From positions 1 to 18,471 of the forward strand of contig JADFJI010000004.1 in NCBI GenBank assembly GCA_022566235.1: DNA of 18,471 nt. Reading direction: 5' to 3'. Position numbers and translations under genes: made by a program. Below are positions 6,734 through 13,905 of this stretch, piece after piece (the stretch's first letter is position 1; each line of letters opens with the position of its first letter). The stretch comes from Chloroflexota bacterium (GTDB taxonomy: Bacteria; Chloroflexota; Dehalococcoidia; Plut-88900). A model generated the notes under the pieces. That model did no database searches. It was given only the letters and a program-made list of their open reading frames with translations, and was not told where the DNA came from.

Positions 6734-8059
6734 ATGGCCGAAGCCAAAGAAGAGAATGTCCTGGACACCATCGTGGTCGGAGGGGGTCTCGCAGGCCTCA
6801 CCGCCGCCTACCGCCTGAGGGACCGGGACGTTCTTCTCCTGGAGAAGGAAGAGATACCAGGCGGACGGACCGTGTCCCGAAAGCTGGGGCCCTACGTATA
6901 TAACGCCGGGGCACAGGTGATCCTTGGGGACTCCAGCCCCCTGGCCCGGCTGGCCGACGAGCTAGATGTCAAAAGGACCCTCATAGCCAAGTCCAAGCTG
7001 CCCTTCTTTACCAATGGCAAACTCTACAGCGCCTCTGGCCAGATAGGCCTCCTGCGGAAGCTGCCCATGTCCCTGGCCGATAAGCTGAGGTTCGCCTGGT
7101 TTTCCCTCAGGCTAAAACGGAAGTACGGAAGCCTTGCAGACAAACCCTTCGACCCCAAGGACCCGAAGATAATCGAGCTTAACTCCACCACCGTCGATCA
7201 GTTTCTCGGCTCCGTGCCCCGATCCGTAAGGGACCTGTGGGAGGTCTTCGCCGTCGTGGCCACGACCACCGGGGGGGATGTCGTCACCCCCTATCATCCT
7301 CTGATGGTCCTCCTCTTCTTCCTGGAGGACGAGTATTTCGTCGAAGGCGGGACCAACCAGCTTACCATCGCCCTGTGCCGGATGCTGGGCGAAAAGGCCA
7401 AGCTGGGAGCAGAGGTGGTGGAAGTGAAGGAGATGGACGATAGGGTGCAGGTGACCTACGACCTGGACGGGGCTCGGAAGACTGCCCAGGCCCGACAGTG
7501 CATCATGGCAACCCAGGCCCCCATCACCCTGAAGGTAGTCCAGGACCTGCCGGATTGGAAACGGGATGTCCTGGCCCGCATCGAGTACGGGTCCATGACC
7601 ACCGCGGCCTTCCTTCTCAGCGAGCCCTCGGAGCGGTTCCTGGGCAAGGGGGTGTGGCGGGTGCCCGTGCAGGGACAGATGATCTGCGCCCTGACCGACC
7701 CCAGCTATACCTATCCCCGGGAGTTCAAGGAGGAGACGGGCCAGGGGCTGCTAAGGGTCTATACCGGCGACAAGGTGTCCAAAGAGCTGATGGGCCGCTC
7801 CGACGGCGAGGTGGCCGAGACCCTCATGGACGACCTGGTGGCCATGCTCCCCCAGATCAAGGGCAAGGTGGTAGAGTCCGACGTCGCCCACTGGTACCAC
7901 GCCCTTCCCCTCTGGAAGCCGGGCCACGACGCCATATACCCCAACCTCCAGGCCCCCACCGGCCGCATCCACTACTGTGGCGACTACACGGGGCCCGGGT
8001 TCATGAACGGCTCGGTCCTCACCGCCTACCGGGTGGTGGAGGAGATAGAAAAGGCATAA
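6734..8059 (+). CDS. FAD-dependent amine oxidase-like oxidoreductase, copy B
   Basis: A 441-aa paralogue of the preceding gene, aligning nearly end to end with about half of residues identical by eye. Motifs sit at the same positions: 'TIVVGGGLAGLTAAYRL' (GxGxxG 16-21), 'LLLEKEE' with Glu37, 'GGRTVSRK' (43-50) and 'GRIHYCGDYT' from residue 410. The longest shared run includes 'TGQGLLRVYTGDKVSKEL'. The least conserved part is about residues 85-215, where substrate specificity usually resides, so the two may have diverged in substrate or form a heterodimer. GGAGG at 6720-6724 is 9 nt before ATG, the same layout as copy A; the 47-bp gap indicates one operon. No gene with an obvious partner role follows. 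Confidence 0.85.
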   Translation: MAEAKEENVLDTIVVGGGLAGLTAAYRLRDRDVLLLEKEEIPGGRTVSRKLGPYVYNAGAQVILGDSSPLARLADELDVKRTLIAKSKLPFFTNGKLYSASGQIGLLRKLPMSLADKLRFAWFSLRLKRKYGSLADKPFDPKDPKIIELNSTTVDQFLGSVPRSVRDLWEVFAVVATTTGGDVVTPYHPLMVLLFFLEDEYFVEGGTNQLTIALCRMLGEKAKLGAEVVEVKEMDDRVQVTYDLDGARKTAQARQCIMATQAPITLKVVQDLPDWKRDVLARIEYGSMTTAAFLLSEPSERFLGKGVWRVPVQGQMICALTDPSYTYPREFKEETGQGLLRVYTGDKVSKELMGRSDGEVAETLMDDLVAMLPQIKGKVVESDVAHWYHALPLWKPGHDAIYPNLQAPTGRIHYCGDYTGPGFMNGSVLTAYRVVEEIEKA

Positions 8060-8097
8060 TCATAGTTAATGCGTGTGAGCGCATCCACACAGGCGAA

Positions 8098-8244
8098 TGT
8101 ACCACCTCGGCAACATTTTTTCTCCACCACGATGGTTTCCCGGGCGTGGTGGGAAGGATCAAGGACCTACTAAAATCGTTGCCGGCAGAAGCTGGGAGAA
8201 GGATCGTGGCACAGAATGGGGTGCATGGGTACGACCTTAGATAA
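8098..8244 (+). pseudogene. Remnant of a small protein with an 'HHDGFPGVVG' motif
   Basis: After the stop of oxidoreductase B one plus-strand frame reads 'CTTSATFFLHHDGFPGVVGR' and goes on through 'IKDLLKSLPAEAGRRIVAQN' to TAA 8242-8244. The pattern resembles hypothetical proteins with a 'Y-x-H-x-DGYP...G' motif that I know from bacterial and phage genomes. No ATG or GTG lies in frame after 8060, so as it stands it cannot be a normal gene; an N-terminus lost by frameshift is possible, since a short ATG frame begins at 8069 in another phase. Family assignment is memory-based and weak. Confidence 0.3.
8124..8152. repeat. 8-bp inverted repeat CCACCACG/CGTGGTGG
   Basis: Perfect 8-bp arms at 8124-8131 and 8145-8152 with a 13-nt loop, preceded on the plus strand by a run of T. 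The downstream side is purine-rich, so it is not a Rho-independent terminator for the upstream oxidoreductase operon. It overlaps the remnant reading frame and may be chance from its codons. Confidence 0.35.
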
Positions 8245-8290
8245 ATACCAACTTAGACCAATCCCCGTCTTAAGTGGGAGGCCAAAATAG

Positions 8291-10297
8291 ATGAAGACAC
8301 AGATCCGCCTAGAAATAGACGTCCGGGAACCTTTCGCCGAAAGTATGGAGTTTGGCGATACAGGCCCCTATGAAAGGCTGTCCGGGCATGTCCACTTCGC
8401 CATCGATCCCGGGGCTCAGGCCTATCAGGGTGTAGTAGATCTGGAGTATGCGCCTCGCAACACGGAAGGTCTGGTGGAATACTCATCGGAATTCTACATG
8501 CTTAAGCCCGTCGACCTGCTCCGGGGTAACCGTCGTCTTATATATGACGTACTCAACAGAGGACAAAAACTGTTGCTTCAGTACCTCAACGATGCCGTTC
8601 AAGAAGAAAATCCCTGTGGCCCGGATCATGCCGGTAACGGGTTCCTGATGCGGCGGGGATATTCCATCGTCTGGTCGGCGTGGCAGGGCGACATTCTGCC
8701 AGTAAACGGACGCATGGTCATGAAGGTGCCCAGAGCCTCCGTGGATGGAGAGCCTATATTGGGAGTAGTAAGGACAGAGTTTGCCCCAAATGATTTCACG
8801 GTGGGTATCGGGGTACCGGAGTCGGGCCTCGTCTGCATTCCTTTAAGCGGAAATCATTACACGATTCCCTATGACGCGGCCACTCCGGAAACGGCATCGG
8901 CCACACTTACTTACCGGGAGTATGAGACCGATGCTAGAACCCCCATCCCCGCCGGCGAATGGCAATTCGCGAAGCTCGATGCCGAGGGTGATCCTGTCAC
9001 CTCCCCTAATCACTGTTACCTGCCAGTCGGCTTCAAACCAGGATGGATTTACGAGCTGATATATACTGCCAAGGACCCTCTCGTGCTGGGACTGGGGTTC
9101 ACCTGCGTCCGAGACTTTATCTCCTTTTTGCTTCACCAGCTACAAGATCAGGCCGGAAGGCCCAATCCTCTGGTTCAACGAGACGCCAATATTGAAAAAG
9201 CTTACGGCTGGGGGTGCTCGCAGAGCGCTCGTTTCCTGCGGGAGTTCGTCTACAGGGGATTCAACGAAGATGAAGAAGGGAAACTGGTCTTTAGCGGGGT
9301 GTCGCCTTTCGTGTCCGGCGGAGGACGGGTAACTTTAAACTATCGATTCGCTCAGCCGGGAAGGTATCCTAGAAAACAGTACGACCATCTTTACCCATCA
9401 GACCAGTTCCCATTCGCCTATCCCGTCATAAGCGATCCCCTTACCTGCAATACCGATGGCATCCTAAAGCGGCCCGAGACAGACCCCCTGGTGATTCACA
9501 CGCAGACATCTTCGGAATACTGGCAACGCCGTGGGTCGCTGGTCCATACCGATATTTTCGGCAACGACCTTCCCGATCACGAAAAGTCTCGGGTATACCT
9601 GTTCTCCAGTGCCGAGCACGCCCATGACCCACTCCTGGGCCCCGAGCACGATCTGTTGCGGCACCCCACTAACCCGCTGAACGTTACCGCTTTCCTGAGA
9701 GCGCTGCAAGATGCCCTGGACCTGTGGGCGACCGATGGAATCTCGCCACCCGAAAGTCATGTCCCTAGAATAGCCGATGAATCCCTAGTGTCCGCGAAGG
9801 CAGTGCGCGAACAATTCCCCTCGATTCCTGGGGTAGAACATCCTTCGGCTCCTAACCGCGTGTGGGTGCAGGATCACGGGCCAGGGTTTGTAACCGGCAT
9901 AATGTCCGTAGAACCGCCAGTCGAGGGGCAAGGCAAAGAGTACCCGGTATTAGTGCCTCAGGTTGACGATGACGGCAATGAGAAGGCCGGTATCAGAGGC
10001 CCTGATCTGGAAGCTCCACTTGCTACCTACACCGGCTGGAACTACAGGCCCAAAGGCATGCCGGACAAGATAATCGGATCGGTCTCCGGTAGCTACCTAC
10101 CCTTCCCAAGGAACCGGGCAAAGAGGGTCGCTACTGGTGATTCCCGCCCCTCCATCGAAGAGCGTTACCGGTCCAGGGCTCACTACGTCCGAGCCATCGC
10201 CATGGCAGTGCAGAGGTTGGTGGAACAGCGCCTGTTGATTCAAGAAGACGCGGACCGGTTTGTAGAACGGGCTATGAATCAAGAGGAATTTGATTAG
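8291..10297 (+). CDS. Large alpha/beta hydrolase-domain protein (PF20091-like)
   Basis: A 668-aa protein that fits the large 'alpha/beta hydrolase domain' family (Pfam Abhydrolase_10). Its N-terminal half contains 'FGDTGPYERLSGHVHFAIDP', 'LIYDVLNRG', 'GNGFLMRRGYSIVWSAWQGD' and 'RTEF', the usual order in that family. The nucleophile elbow is 'GWGCSQSARFLREFVYRGFN' with Ser310 in G-C-S-Q-S; a candidate catalytic His lies in 'FSSAEHAHDP' (443 or 445). There is no signal peptide. The GGGAGG at 8276-8281 with a 9-nt spacer fixes the start. It stands alone on the plus strand, 231 bp after the oxidoreductases, so cotranscription is uncertain. Substrate unknown; an esterase or similar hydrolase is the reasonable guess. 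Codon use looks less G+C-biased than in the flavoenzymes. Confidence 0.85.
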   Translation: MKTQIRLEIDVREPFAESMEFGDTGPYERLSGHVHFAIDPGAQAYQGVVDLEYAPRNTEGLVEYSSEFYMLKPVDLLRGNRRLIYDVLNRGQKLLLQYLNDAVQEENPCGPDHAGNGFLMRRGYSIVWSAWQGDILPVNGRMVMKVPRASVDGEPILGVVRTEFAPNDFTVGIGVPESGLVCIPLSGNHYTIPYDAATPETASATLTYREYETDARTPIPAGEWQFAKLDAEGDPVTSPNHCYLPVGFKPGWIYELIYTAKDPLVLGLGFTCVRDFISFLLHQLQDQAGRPNPLVQRDANIEKAYGWGCSQSARFLREFVYRGFNEDEEGKLVFSGVSPFVSGGGRVTLNYRFAQPGRYPRKQYDHLYPSDQFPFAYPVISDPLTCNTDGILKRPETDPLVIHTQTSSEYWQRRGSLVHTDIFGNDLPDHEKSRVYLFSSAEHAHDPLLGPEHDLLRHPTNPLNVTAFLRALQDALDLWATDGISPPESHVPRIADESLVSAKAVREQFPSIPGVEHPSAPNRVWVQDHGPGFVTGIMSVEPPVEGQGKEYPVLVPQVDDDGNEKAGIRGPDLEAPLATYTGWNYRPKGMPDKIIGSVSGSYLPFPRNRAKRVATGDSRPSIEERYRSRAHYVRAIAMAVQRLVEQRLLIQEDADRFVERAMNQEEFD

Positions 10298-10428
10298 GTG
10301 GCTTTCTGGAATATTTGTTTGCTCTCCCGGCAACTCTCGTCCCGGACCTTTGAGCAATAGCGCTTAAAGATATCGTCATAAACGCCGGATGTGGCATGTA
10401 TGTCTGAGAGTCGAGCAAGCAAATTCAC
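10294..10428 (-). CDS. Possible 44-aa small protein
   Basis: A GTG-initiated minus frame in the spacer after the large hydrolase, overlapping its stop by 4 bp in convergent orientation. The product (44 aa) starts 'MNLLARLSDIHATSGVYDDI' and ends 'KQIFQKAT'; two cysteines occur in 'CSKVRDESC'. A GGGGGA lies 5 nt before the GTG (TTAAC spacer). I recognise no family; it may equally be a decayed gene or chance. The rest of 10429-10487 shows nothing. Confidence 0.25.
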   Translation of the reverse strand: MNLLARLSDIHATSGVYDDIFKRYCSKVRDESCRESKQIFQKAT

Positions 10429-10487
10429 GTTAATCCCCCAGACCATTCAGCACGGGCACATCCTGATGATATCCATAGCTACCTCCA

Positions 10488-10949
10488 ATGGGCGAAAAGG
10501 TGAGGGGGTTGAAGTATATCCATCATGTGGTTGGTAAAACTTCATCCATGTTGGTATTGTGTGTTGTGCTCTTGTCACAGGTGATAGGATGCGGGCCTCC
10601 CTTGCCAGAGTTGCCACAGGGTACCTACACTACTACGATTGCCAGTGCTGACCTAGCGAACGGTGCTTCCTCGGTGCTATCGGGATTTTGGGACTTAACT
10701 TTCGCTGACGACAGCCTTTTCACTGTTTTCAGAGACGGTGAACTCGTAGTCAAGGGAACTTACAGGGTGGTGGAGGACCAGCTTACGCTCAGTGACGAGG
10801 AGGGGCTTTTGGCTTGTCGAGGTGGACAGGAGATAGGCCTCTACAAATGGGCCTTGGATGGCGATGCTCTGTCACTTACAGTGATTGAAGACCAATGTGA
10901 CGGTCGCGAAGCTATCCTTGCAGCCCATCCTTTTTCCCGGCTACCTTAG
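10488..10949 (+). CDS. Small predicted lipoprotein, lipocalin-like domain of unknown function
   Basis: About 153 aa. Residues 20-35 form a hydrophobic signal ending in a lipobox (SQVIGC, Cys35), so the protein is probably lipid-anchored on the outer face of the membrane. After it comes a beta-rich domain: 'GTYTTTIASADL', 'SGFWDLTFADDSLFTVFRDG', 'KGTYRVVEDQLTLSDEEG', 'GLYKWALDGDALSLTVIEDQC'. The pattern (G.Y...W.LTF...G.Y.v..d.L.L.De.G...C...G.Y.W...L.lt...D.C.gR) is one I associate with lipocalin-like extracytoplasmic proteins of Gram-positive-type and Chloroflexota genomes, function unknown. The start is uncertain: ATG 10488 lacks an SD, while TTG at codon 8 follows AAAGGTGAGGGG. It is probably monocistronic. 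Confidence 0.6.
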   Translation: MGEKVRGLKYIHHVVGKTSSMLVLCVVLLSQVIGCGPPLPELPQGTYTTTIASADLANGASSVLSGFWDLTFADDSLFTVFRDGELVVKGTYRVVEDQLTLSDEEGLLACRGGQEIGLYKWALDGDALSLTVIEDQCDGREAILAAHPFSRLP

Positions 10950-11047
10950 AAAGCCACAGTGTTCTTGGATGCGCCTACCATTGCCCTGGTCGAGGATAAC
11001 GTCGTGTGTACAAGCCAGGCAACATGTTATGGTGAATTCTAGCTAAT

Positions 11048-11767
11048 ATGAGATATCTGGTAATTTCGGACCTGCACGCCAGCATCGTGGCGTTAGACGC
11101 TGTGCTGGAAGACTCGGGGCCCGTGGACCTGGTTTTGGCCCTGGGAGACTACGTCGGCTTCGGCCTCCACCCGAACGAGGTAGTGAACAGGCTCCGAGGG
11201 TTACCAAATATGGCGATAATAAAGGGAAACTGGTATCCCGGTTTTCAAGAGGACTATGCAGGGGCAGGCAACCCGCCCCGGCCCTACAACCCCATATCCA
11301 AGAGGATCGTATCCATGGGTCTGAGTATAGTGTCCCCGGAGACTGAGGCCTATTTAAAGTCTCTCCCCGAGAGAACACGCTTGAACTTAGAAGAGGTGCC
11401 TGTACTAATGGTCCACGGCTCTGTGCTGGACCCCATGTGGGGGTACCTCACCCAGGAACTGGACCCAGAGCTCCTGGAAAGTAATGCTCGGGCCAGCTAC
11501 GCCCGGATGGTATTGCACGGCGATACCCATCTCCAAGGATCTTTCGACGTGGACGGGGTGACCTTCGTGAACCCCGGGTCGACGGGCTGGCCCAGCGACG
11601 GCGATCCTCGGGCCGCCTACTGCATCGTTGATTCCGAAAGCGGCAGCTTCGAAGTCGATATGCGGAGGGTAAGTTACAACGTGGAGATGGTCCACCGAGA
11701 GCTCGTCGATGCTGGATTGCCCAACGCCGACAACATTCTCATTGGCAGGAGCATATGGGAAGATTAA
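11048..11767 (+). CDS. Calcineurin-like metallophosphoesterase family protein
   Basis: A 239-aa protein of the YfcE/MJ0936-like phosphoesterase group. Metal-site motifs: 'SDLH' (Asp8, His10), 'LGDYVGFGLHPNE' (Asp34), 'KGNWY' (Asn61), 'VHGS' (His123), 'LHGDTH' (Asp159, His161) and 'NPGSTG' (175-180). Two positions deviate: the usual GNH[DE] is GNWY, losing the histidine that normally acts on the leaving group, and the usual G-H-x-H is G-D-T-H, replacing a metal histidine by Asp. Activity may therefore be altered; a sequencing or decay explanation is less likely because the frame is intact. The SD is weak. The next small ORF begins in the same frame 31 nt after its stop. Confidence 0.85.
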   Translation: MRYLVISDLHASIVALDAVLEDSGPVDLVLALGDYVGFGLHPNEVVNRLRGLPNMAIIKGNWYPGFQEDYAGAGNPPRPYNPISKRIVSMGLSIVSPETEAYLKSLPERTRLNLEEVPVLMVHGSVLDPMWGYLTQELDPELLESNARASYARMVLHGDTHLQGSFDVDGVTFVNPGSTGWPSDGDPRAAYCIVDSESGSFEVDMRRVSYNVEMVHRELVDAGLPNADNILIGRSIWED

Positions 11768-11773
11768 TTCAGG

Positions 11774-11977
11774 CAGCAGCTCCCCGACGGCCTATGGATG
11801 GATACCCGATACAAGTACAGCCGGGGGACCCGTGTCAGGCTGGTTGACGGCCCCCATCGAGGGCGCCTGGCAACTGTGGATAACTGTGTGTTTCTCCAGG
11901 GGGAGGAGGATGTGCCTGGCTACCACCTGGAGCTAGCAGGGGAGGAGTGGGTGACCGTGAGGTGGGATTGGGTGGAG
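11774..11977 (+). repeat. Direct repeat copy 1 (KOW-like ORF unit)
   Basis: Starting at CAGCAG 11774 and ending at GGTGGAG 11977, 204 nt match 17105-17307 (203 nt) in the same orientation with only scattered substitutions, many at third codon positions, and one 1-nt indel. Similarity stops abruptly on both sides: upstream lies the phosphoesterase stop here but a MPEEEY-encoding start in the other copy. Confidence 0.85.
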
Positions 11978-11992
11978 CGGATTAGTGCCTGA
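11798..11992 (+). CDS. Small KOW/SH3-like protein, N-terminally truncated copy
   Basis: 64 aa from ATG 11798: 'MDTRYKYSRGTRVRLVDGPH' then 'RGRLATVDNCVFLQG', 'VPGYHLELAGEEWVTVRWDW'. The run 'GTRVRLVDGPHRGRLATV' has the V-x-x-[LV]-x-G-x-x-x-G-x-x-[AG]-x-V shape of KOW/SH3-like barrels. Compared with the copy at 17084, the first 15 codons (MPEEEYLQQFPDGRW) are interrupted: the frame upstream of the ATG reaches the TAA of the phosphoesterase after ten codons, and MPEEEY is missing. No SD precedes the ATG. It could be translated by coupling to the phosphoesterase, or be a truncated relic that keeps an intact core domain. Function unknown; KOW domains commonly bind RNA or proteins. Confidence 0.5.
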   Translation: MDTRYKYSRGTRVRLVDGPHRGRLATVDNCVFLQGEEDVPGYHLELAGEEWVTVRWDWVERISA

Positions 11993-12011
11993 CAAGGCCT
12001 TAGATATACGT

Positions 12012-12020
12012 TGCTAAAAT
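12012..12020 (+). promoter_or_regulatory. Candidate extended -10 element (TGCTAAAAT) upstream of ridA-like gene
   Basis: The 9-mer at 12012-12020 matches the extended -10 form TGnTATAAT at all but one position of its core and lies in the most A+T-rich part of the spacer, 25 nt before the RidA-family ATG. No -35 at proper spacing is clear, which extended -10 promoters tolerate. Confidence 0.3.
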
Positions 12021-12045
12021 ACTAATAGCCCAATAGGAAACATCA

Positions 12046-12429
12046 ATGATTCACCATATCCAGCCGCATGCAATTCCTAAGTCAGAGGCACCTTTCAGTC
12101 AGGTCGTCCTTGACGACAACTATGCTTATCTTTCTGGCTTAGTAGCTGCCGACTTTCCCGAGGGCCAAGCAGAACTCGGAGACGTAGGGAAAGAAACCCG
12201 CACAGTCTTGAGTGCCATCGATAGGATTCTAGAGGAAATCGGTCTCGATGTGGGGCGGATTGTTAGAGTCGATGTTCATCTATCAAACCTCGATGACTTT
12301 GATGCAATGGATGCTGTATATCGGGAATTTTTCCAAAAAGACAAATGCCCAGCGAGAACCACAACAGAATCAAGTCGGCTTGTTGGCGGTAGCCGAGTCG
12401 AAATTACTTGCATGGCGAGGCGTCGGTGA
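12046..12429 (+). CDS. RidA/YjgF/UK114 family protein
   Basis: A 127-aa RidA-fold protein, the standard length. RidA enzymes are trimeric cytoplasmic imine/enamine deaminases that clear 2-aminoacrylate and related products of PLP enzymes. Visible: 'APFSQVVLDDNYAYLSGLVA' (15-34), 'IDRILEEIGLDVGRIVRVDVHLSNLDDFDAMDAVY' (58-92), and 'CPARTTTESSRLVGGSRVEITCMA' with Arg104 and Glu119, the two positions used for substrate carboxylate and water in active RidA. The strand after the Arg is less like archetypal RidA ('RSTVQV.RLPKDALVEIE'), so it is probably a subgroup member (Rid1-Rid7) with its own substrate. AGGAA at 12035-12039 is 6 nt before ATG. A PLP enzyme is encoded 9 kb away; a functional link is only speculation. 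Confidence 0.92.
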   Translation: MIHHIQPHAIPKSEAPFSQVVLDDNYAYLSGLVAADFPEGQAELGDVGKETRTVLSAIDRILEEIGLDVGRIVRVDVHLSNLDDFDAMDAVYREFFQKDKCPARTTTESSRLVGGSRVEITCMARRR

Positions 12430-12654
12430 ATTGGTCCAGATACTGCTTGGTACTAACTGGTCTGCGACAAGGAAGGGTTGATTCGCAGTTACAGACGCTC
12501 ATCTGTGGAATCTACCCACAATCTCTTTAATGGCGTCGGGCCTGGCCTTCAATCACCCCTGTCTGCTGGTTTATCATAGCTGTATCTGCTCAGGCCCCAA
12601 TCCTCGAAATGCCTTTCATTTTCCCGAGGGGGTTAACTACTTTAAGACACCCCA
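12430..12654. other. Spacer without recognisable gene
   Basis: No convincing coding frame, hairpin terminator or RNA gene. A short minus frame giving 'LKARPDAIKEIVGRFHR' near 12497-12550 is the only protein-like text and is too short to support. Confidence 0.4.
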
Positions 12655-12800
12655 GCCCCCCGCCGCCCCTGGTCACGATCTTCGGTGATGAGGGGCGGAG
12701 ACTCAGGAGGGTGAAGCCGAAAAACTGGGTGGATTGGGTGCGAGAGATAGCAAGCTCTCCGGTGCCAGCGCGACGCTCAAGCGTTAGGGTTGGGGGTTAA
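12655..12800 (+). pseudogene. Degenerate repeat copy 1: C-terminal part of the ADELLEM/LRRVKP small protein
   Basis: From about 12668 a plus frame reads 'LVTIFGDEGRRLRRVKPKNW' and runs to TAA 12798-12800. The nucleotide stretch 12671-12729 resembles 14365-14412 and 15953-15999 (shared GTCACGATC, GGGCGGA.ACT..GGAGG, TGAAGCC). The ADELLEM half found in the other copies is absent upstream; the upstream sequence in frame is low-complexity proline codons. The frame tail beyond KPKNW is unique and overlaps the end of the minus-strand hydrolase gene by 4 bp. Confidence 0.5.
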
Positions 12801-13636
12801 TCTACGAGGAACCGACGCATTTCCCGGAGCAGAAAATCGGGGTTGTCGGCACTGATGCCATGGCCGGAGTCAGGGACCTCGATAAACTGAAGTCTGGGCT
12901 GTGTCTCCTTCATCCGGGCCTGGATTTCAGGCGATAGGAAGTCGCTCTCGGCACCCTTCAATTCCAGTATCGGGCAGCGGATTTTGGCCCACTGCTCCCA
13001 GAGATAGGGAATCTCTCTGACACCGAAGCCCCCATTTATCCAGAACATCTCTGGGTCGTGTTTGGAGACGTACTTCCCGGCGTAGTTGAGCCGCAAGCCG
13101 TGACGAGCCTGGTTACGATAGTAGTCCTCCGAAGGCCGGGGGTTGTCCTGGCGTTGGAGCTCGACGTACTCCTCGATGCTTCGCCAGCCTAGGATCTGCC
13201 TATTCATGCCATTGATCTGGTTGCGGGCCGACGATACGCTCATCTCAGGGCCGTAGTCGAGGCAGATGAAATGCTTGAGGTGATCGGAGTGGTCACCGGC
13301 GTAACCGATGCCATTGCGCGCTCCCAGCGACGCGCCACAGTAGTCGTAGGGGACGATGCCAACCTTTTCGGCGAATGAGGCCAGGTCGGACCCGAACGCC
13401 GTGACCGCGTAGCCCTCACGGGTGTGGTCCGACTCTCCGTGGCCGCGCTGGTCGATGGCCAGAACTCGAAACTCGTCTCGTAGGGCCAGGGCGATGTGGT
13501 CCCAGTTGCGGGCGTTGCCGCCCTGTCCGTGGACCAGCAGCAGGTTACGGTTGGAGTTTCCTCCCCAGTCAACGTAGTGAATGTTGAGGCCGTTGACCTC
13601 GAGGTATTGGTCGGCCGGCGCTATGGTTTCTGGCAT
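12797..13636 (-). CDS. Alpha/beta-fold hydrolase
   Basis: 279 aa from ATG 13634-13636, chosen because GAGGAG (13646-13651) lies 9 nt upstream and the protein then begins just before the first strand 'YLEVNGLNIHYVDWGG'. Landmarks: oxyanion segment 'LLLVHGQGGNARNWD' (32-46); 'LAIDQRGHGESD' (59-70); nucleophile elbow 'YCGASLGARNG' with Ser103; acid Asp232 in 'LKGAESDFLS'; His259 in 'PDSGHGIS'. This is a complete Ser-Asp-His triad of the Abhydrolase_1 type (esterase, C-C hydrolase, dehalogenase relatives; the nucleophile being Ser argues against haloalkane dehalogenase). No signal peptide. The frame stays open to a possible start at 13714 but the extra segment is low complexity. Substrate unknown. 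Confidence 0.88.
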   Translation of the reverse strand: MPETIAPADQYLEVNGLNIHYVDWGGNSNRNLLLVHGQGGNARNWDHIALALRDEFRVLAIDQRGHGESDHTREGYAVTAFGSDLASFAEKVGIVPYDYCGASLGARNGIGYAGDHSDHLKHFICLDYGPEMSVSSARNQINGMNRQILGWRSIEEYVELQRQDNPRPSEDYYRNQARHGLRLNYAGKYVSKHDPEMFWINGGFGVREIPYLWEQWAKIRCPILELKGAESDFLSPEIQARMKETQPRLQFIEVPDSGHGISADNPDFLLREMRRFLVD

Positions 13637-13747
13637 GGTTGGCGTCTCCTCGATGGTTGAAGATGTCGGCAGCATTGTCGCACAAACGGGAGAGGTCCGG
13701 CAGTAGGCCGGCACGTTTTACTACTTCCTTTGACAGGCCCTGGCCCC

Positions 13748-13905
13748 ATGCCCAATCCCCAATACATCAACGTCCGAGACATGGGTCCCGAACTGGTTGA
13801 TGCCCAGTTCACGACAGACGACCCCATGGAGGCCGACGAGCTCCTTGAGATGGCCCATGCCCGCAGGCCCTGAGTTACTCTGGTTGAGCGGGTTAAGCCC
13901 CGAGG
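13748..13905 (+). pseudogene. Degenerate repeat copy 2: most complete N-terminal part of the ADELLEM/LRRVKP small protein
   Basis: ATG 13748 opens a 41-codon frame 'MPNPQYINVRDMGPELVDAQ' then 'FTTDDPMEADELLEMAHARRP' and TGA 13871-13873. Directly after the TGA, GTTACTCTGG...GGGTTAAGCCCCGAGG still matches the VTI...LRRVKP part of the other copies, with an internal deletion. So this looks like a gene cut short by a stop plus a deletion, or a naturally short 41-aa version. No clear SD. Its tail overlaps the end of the minus-strand gene at 13893 by 13 bp. Function unknown. Confidence 0.5.

Noticed and set aside
7498..8059. Long plus frame overlapping flavoenzyme B
   Set aside because: Up to the stop of flavoenzyme B it is a shadow frame; only the part after 8098 looks protein-like and is listed separately as a remnant.
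8041..8260. Rho-independent terminator after the flavoenzymes
   Set aside because: The 8-bp inverted repeat at 8124-8152 has no T-tract on its downstream side and lies within a protein-like frame.
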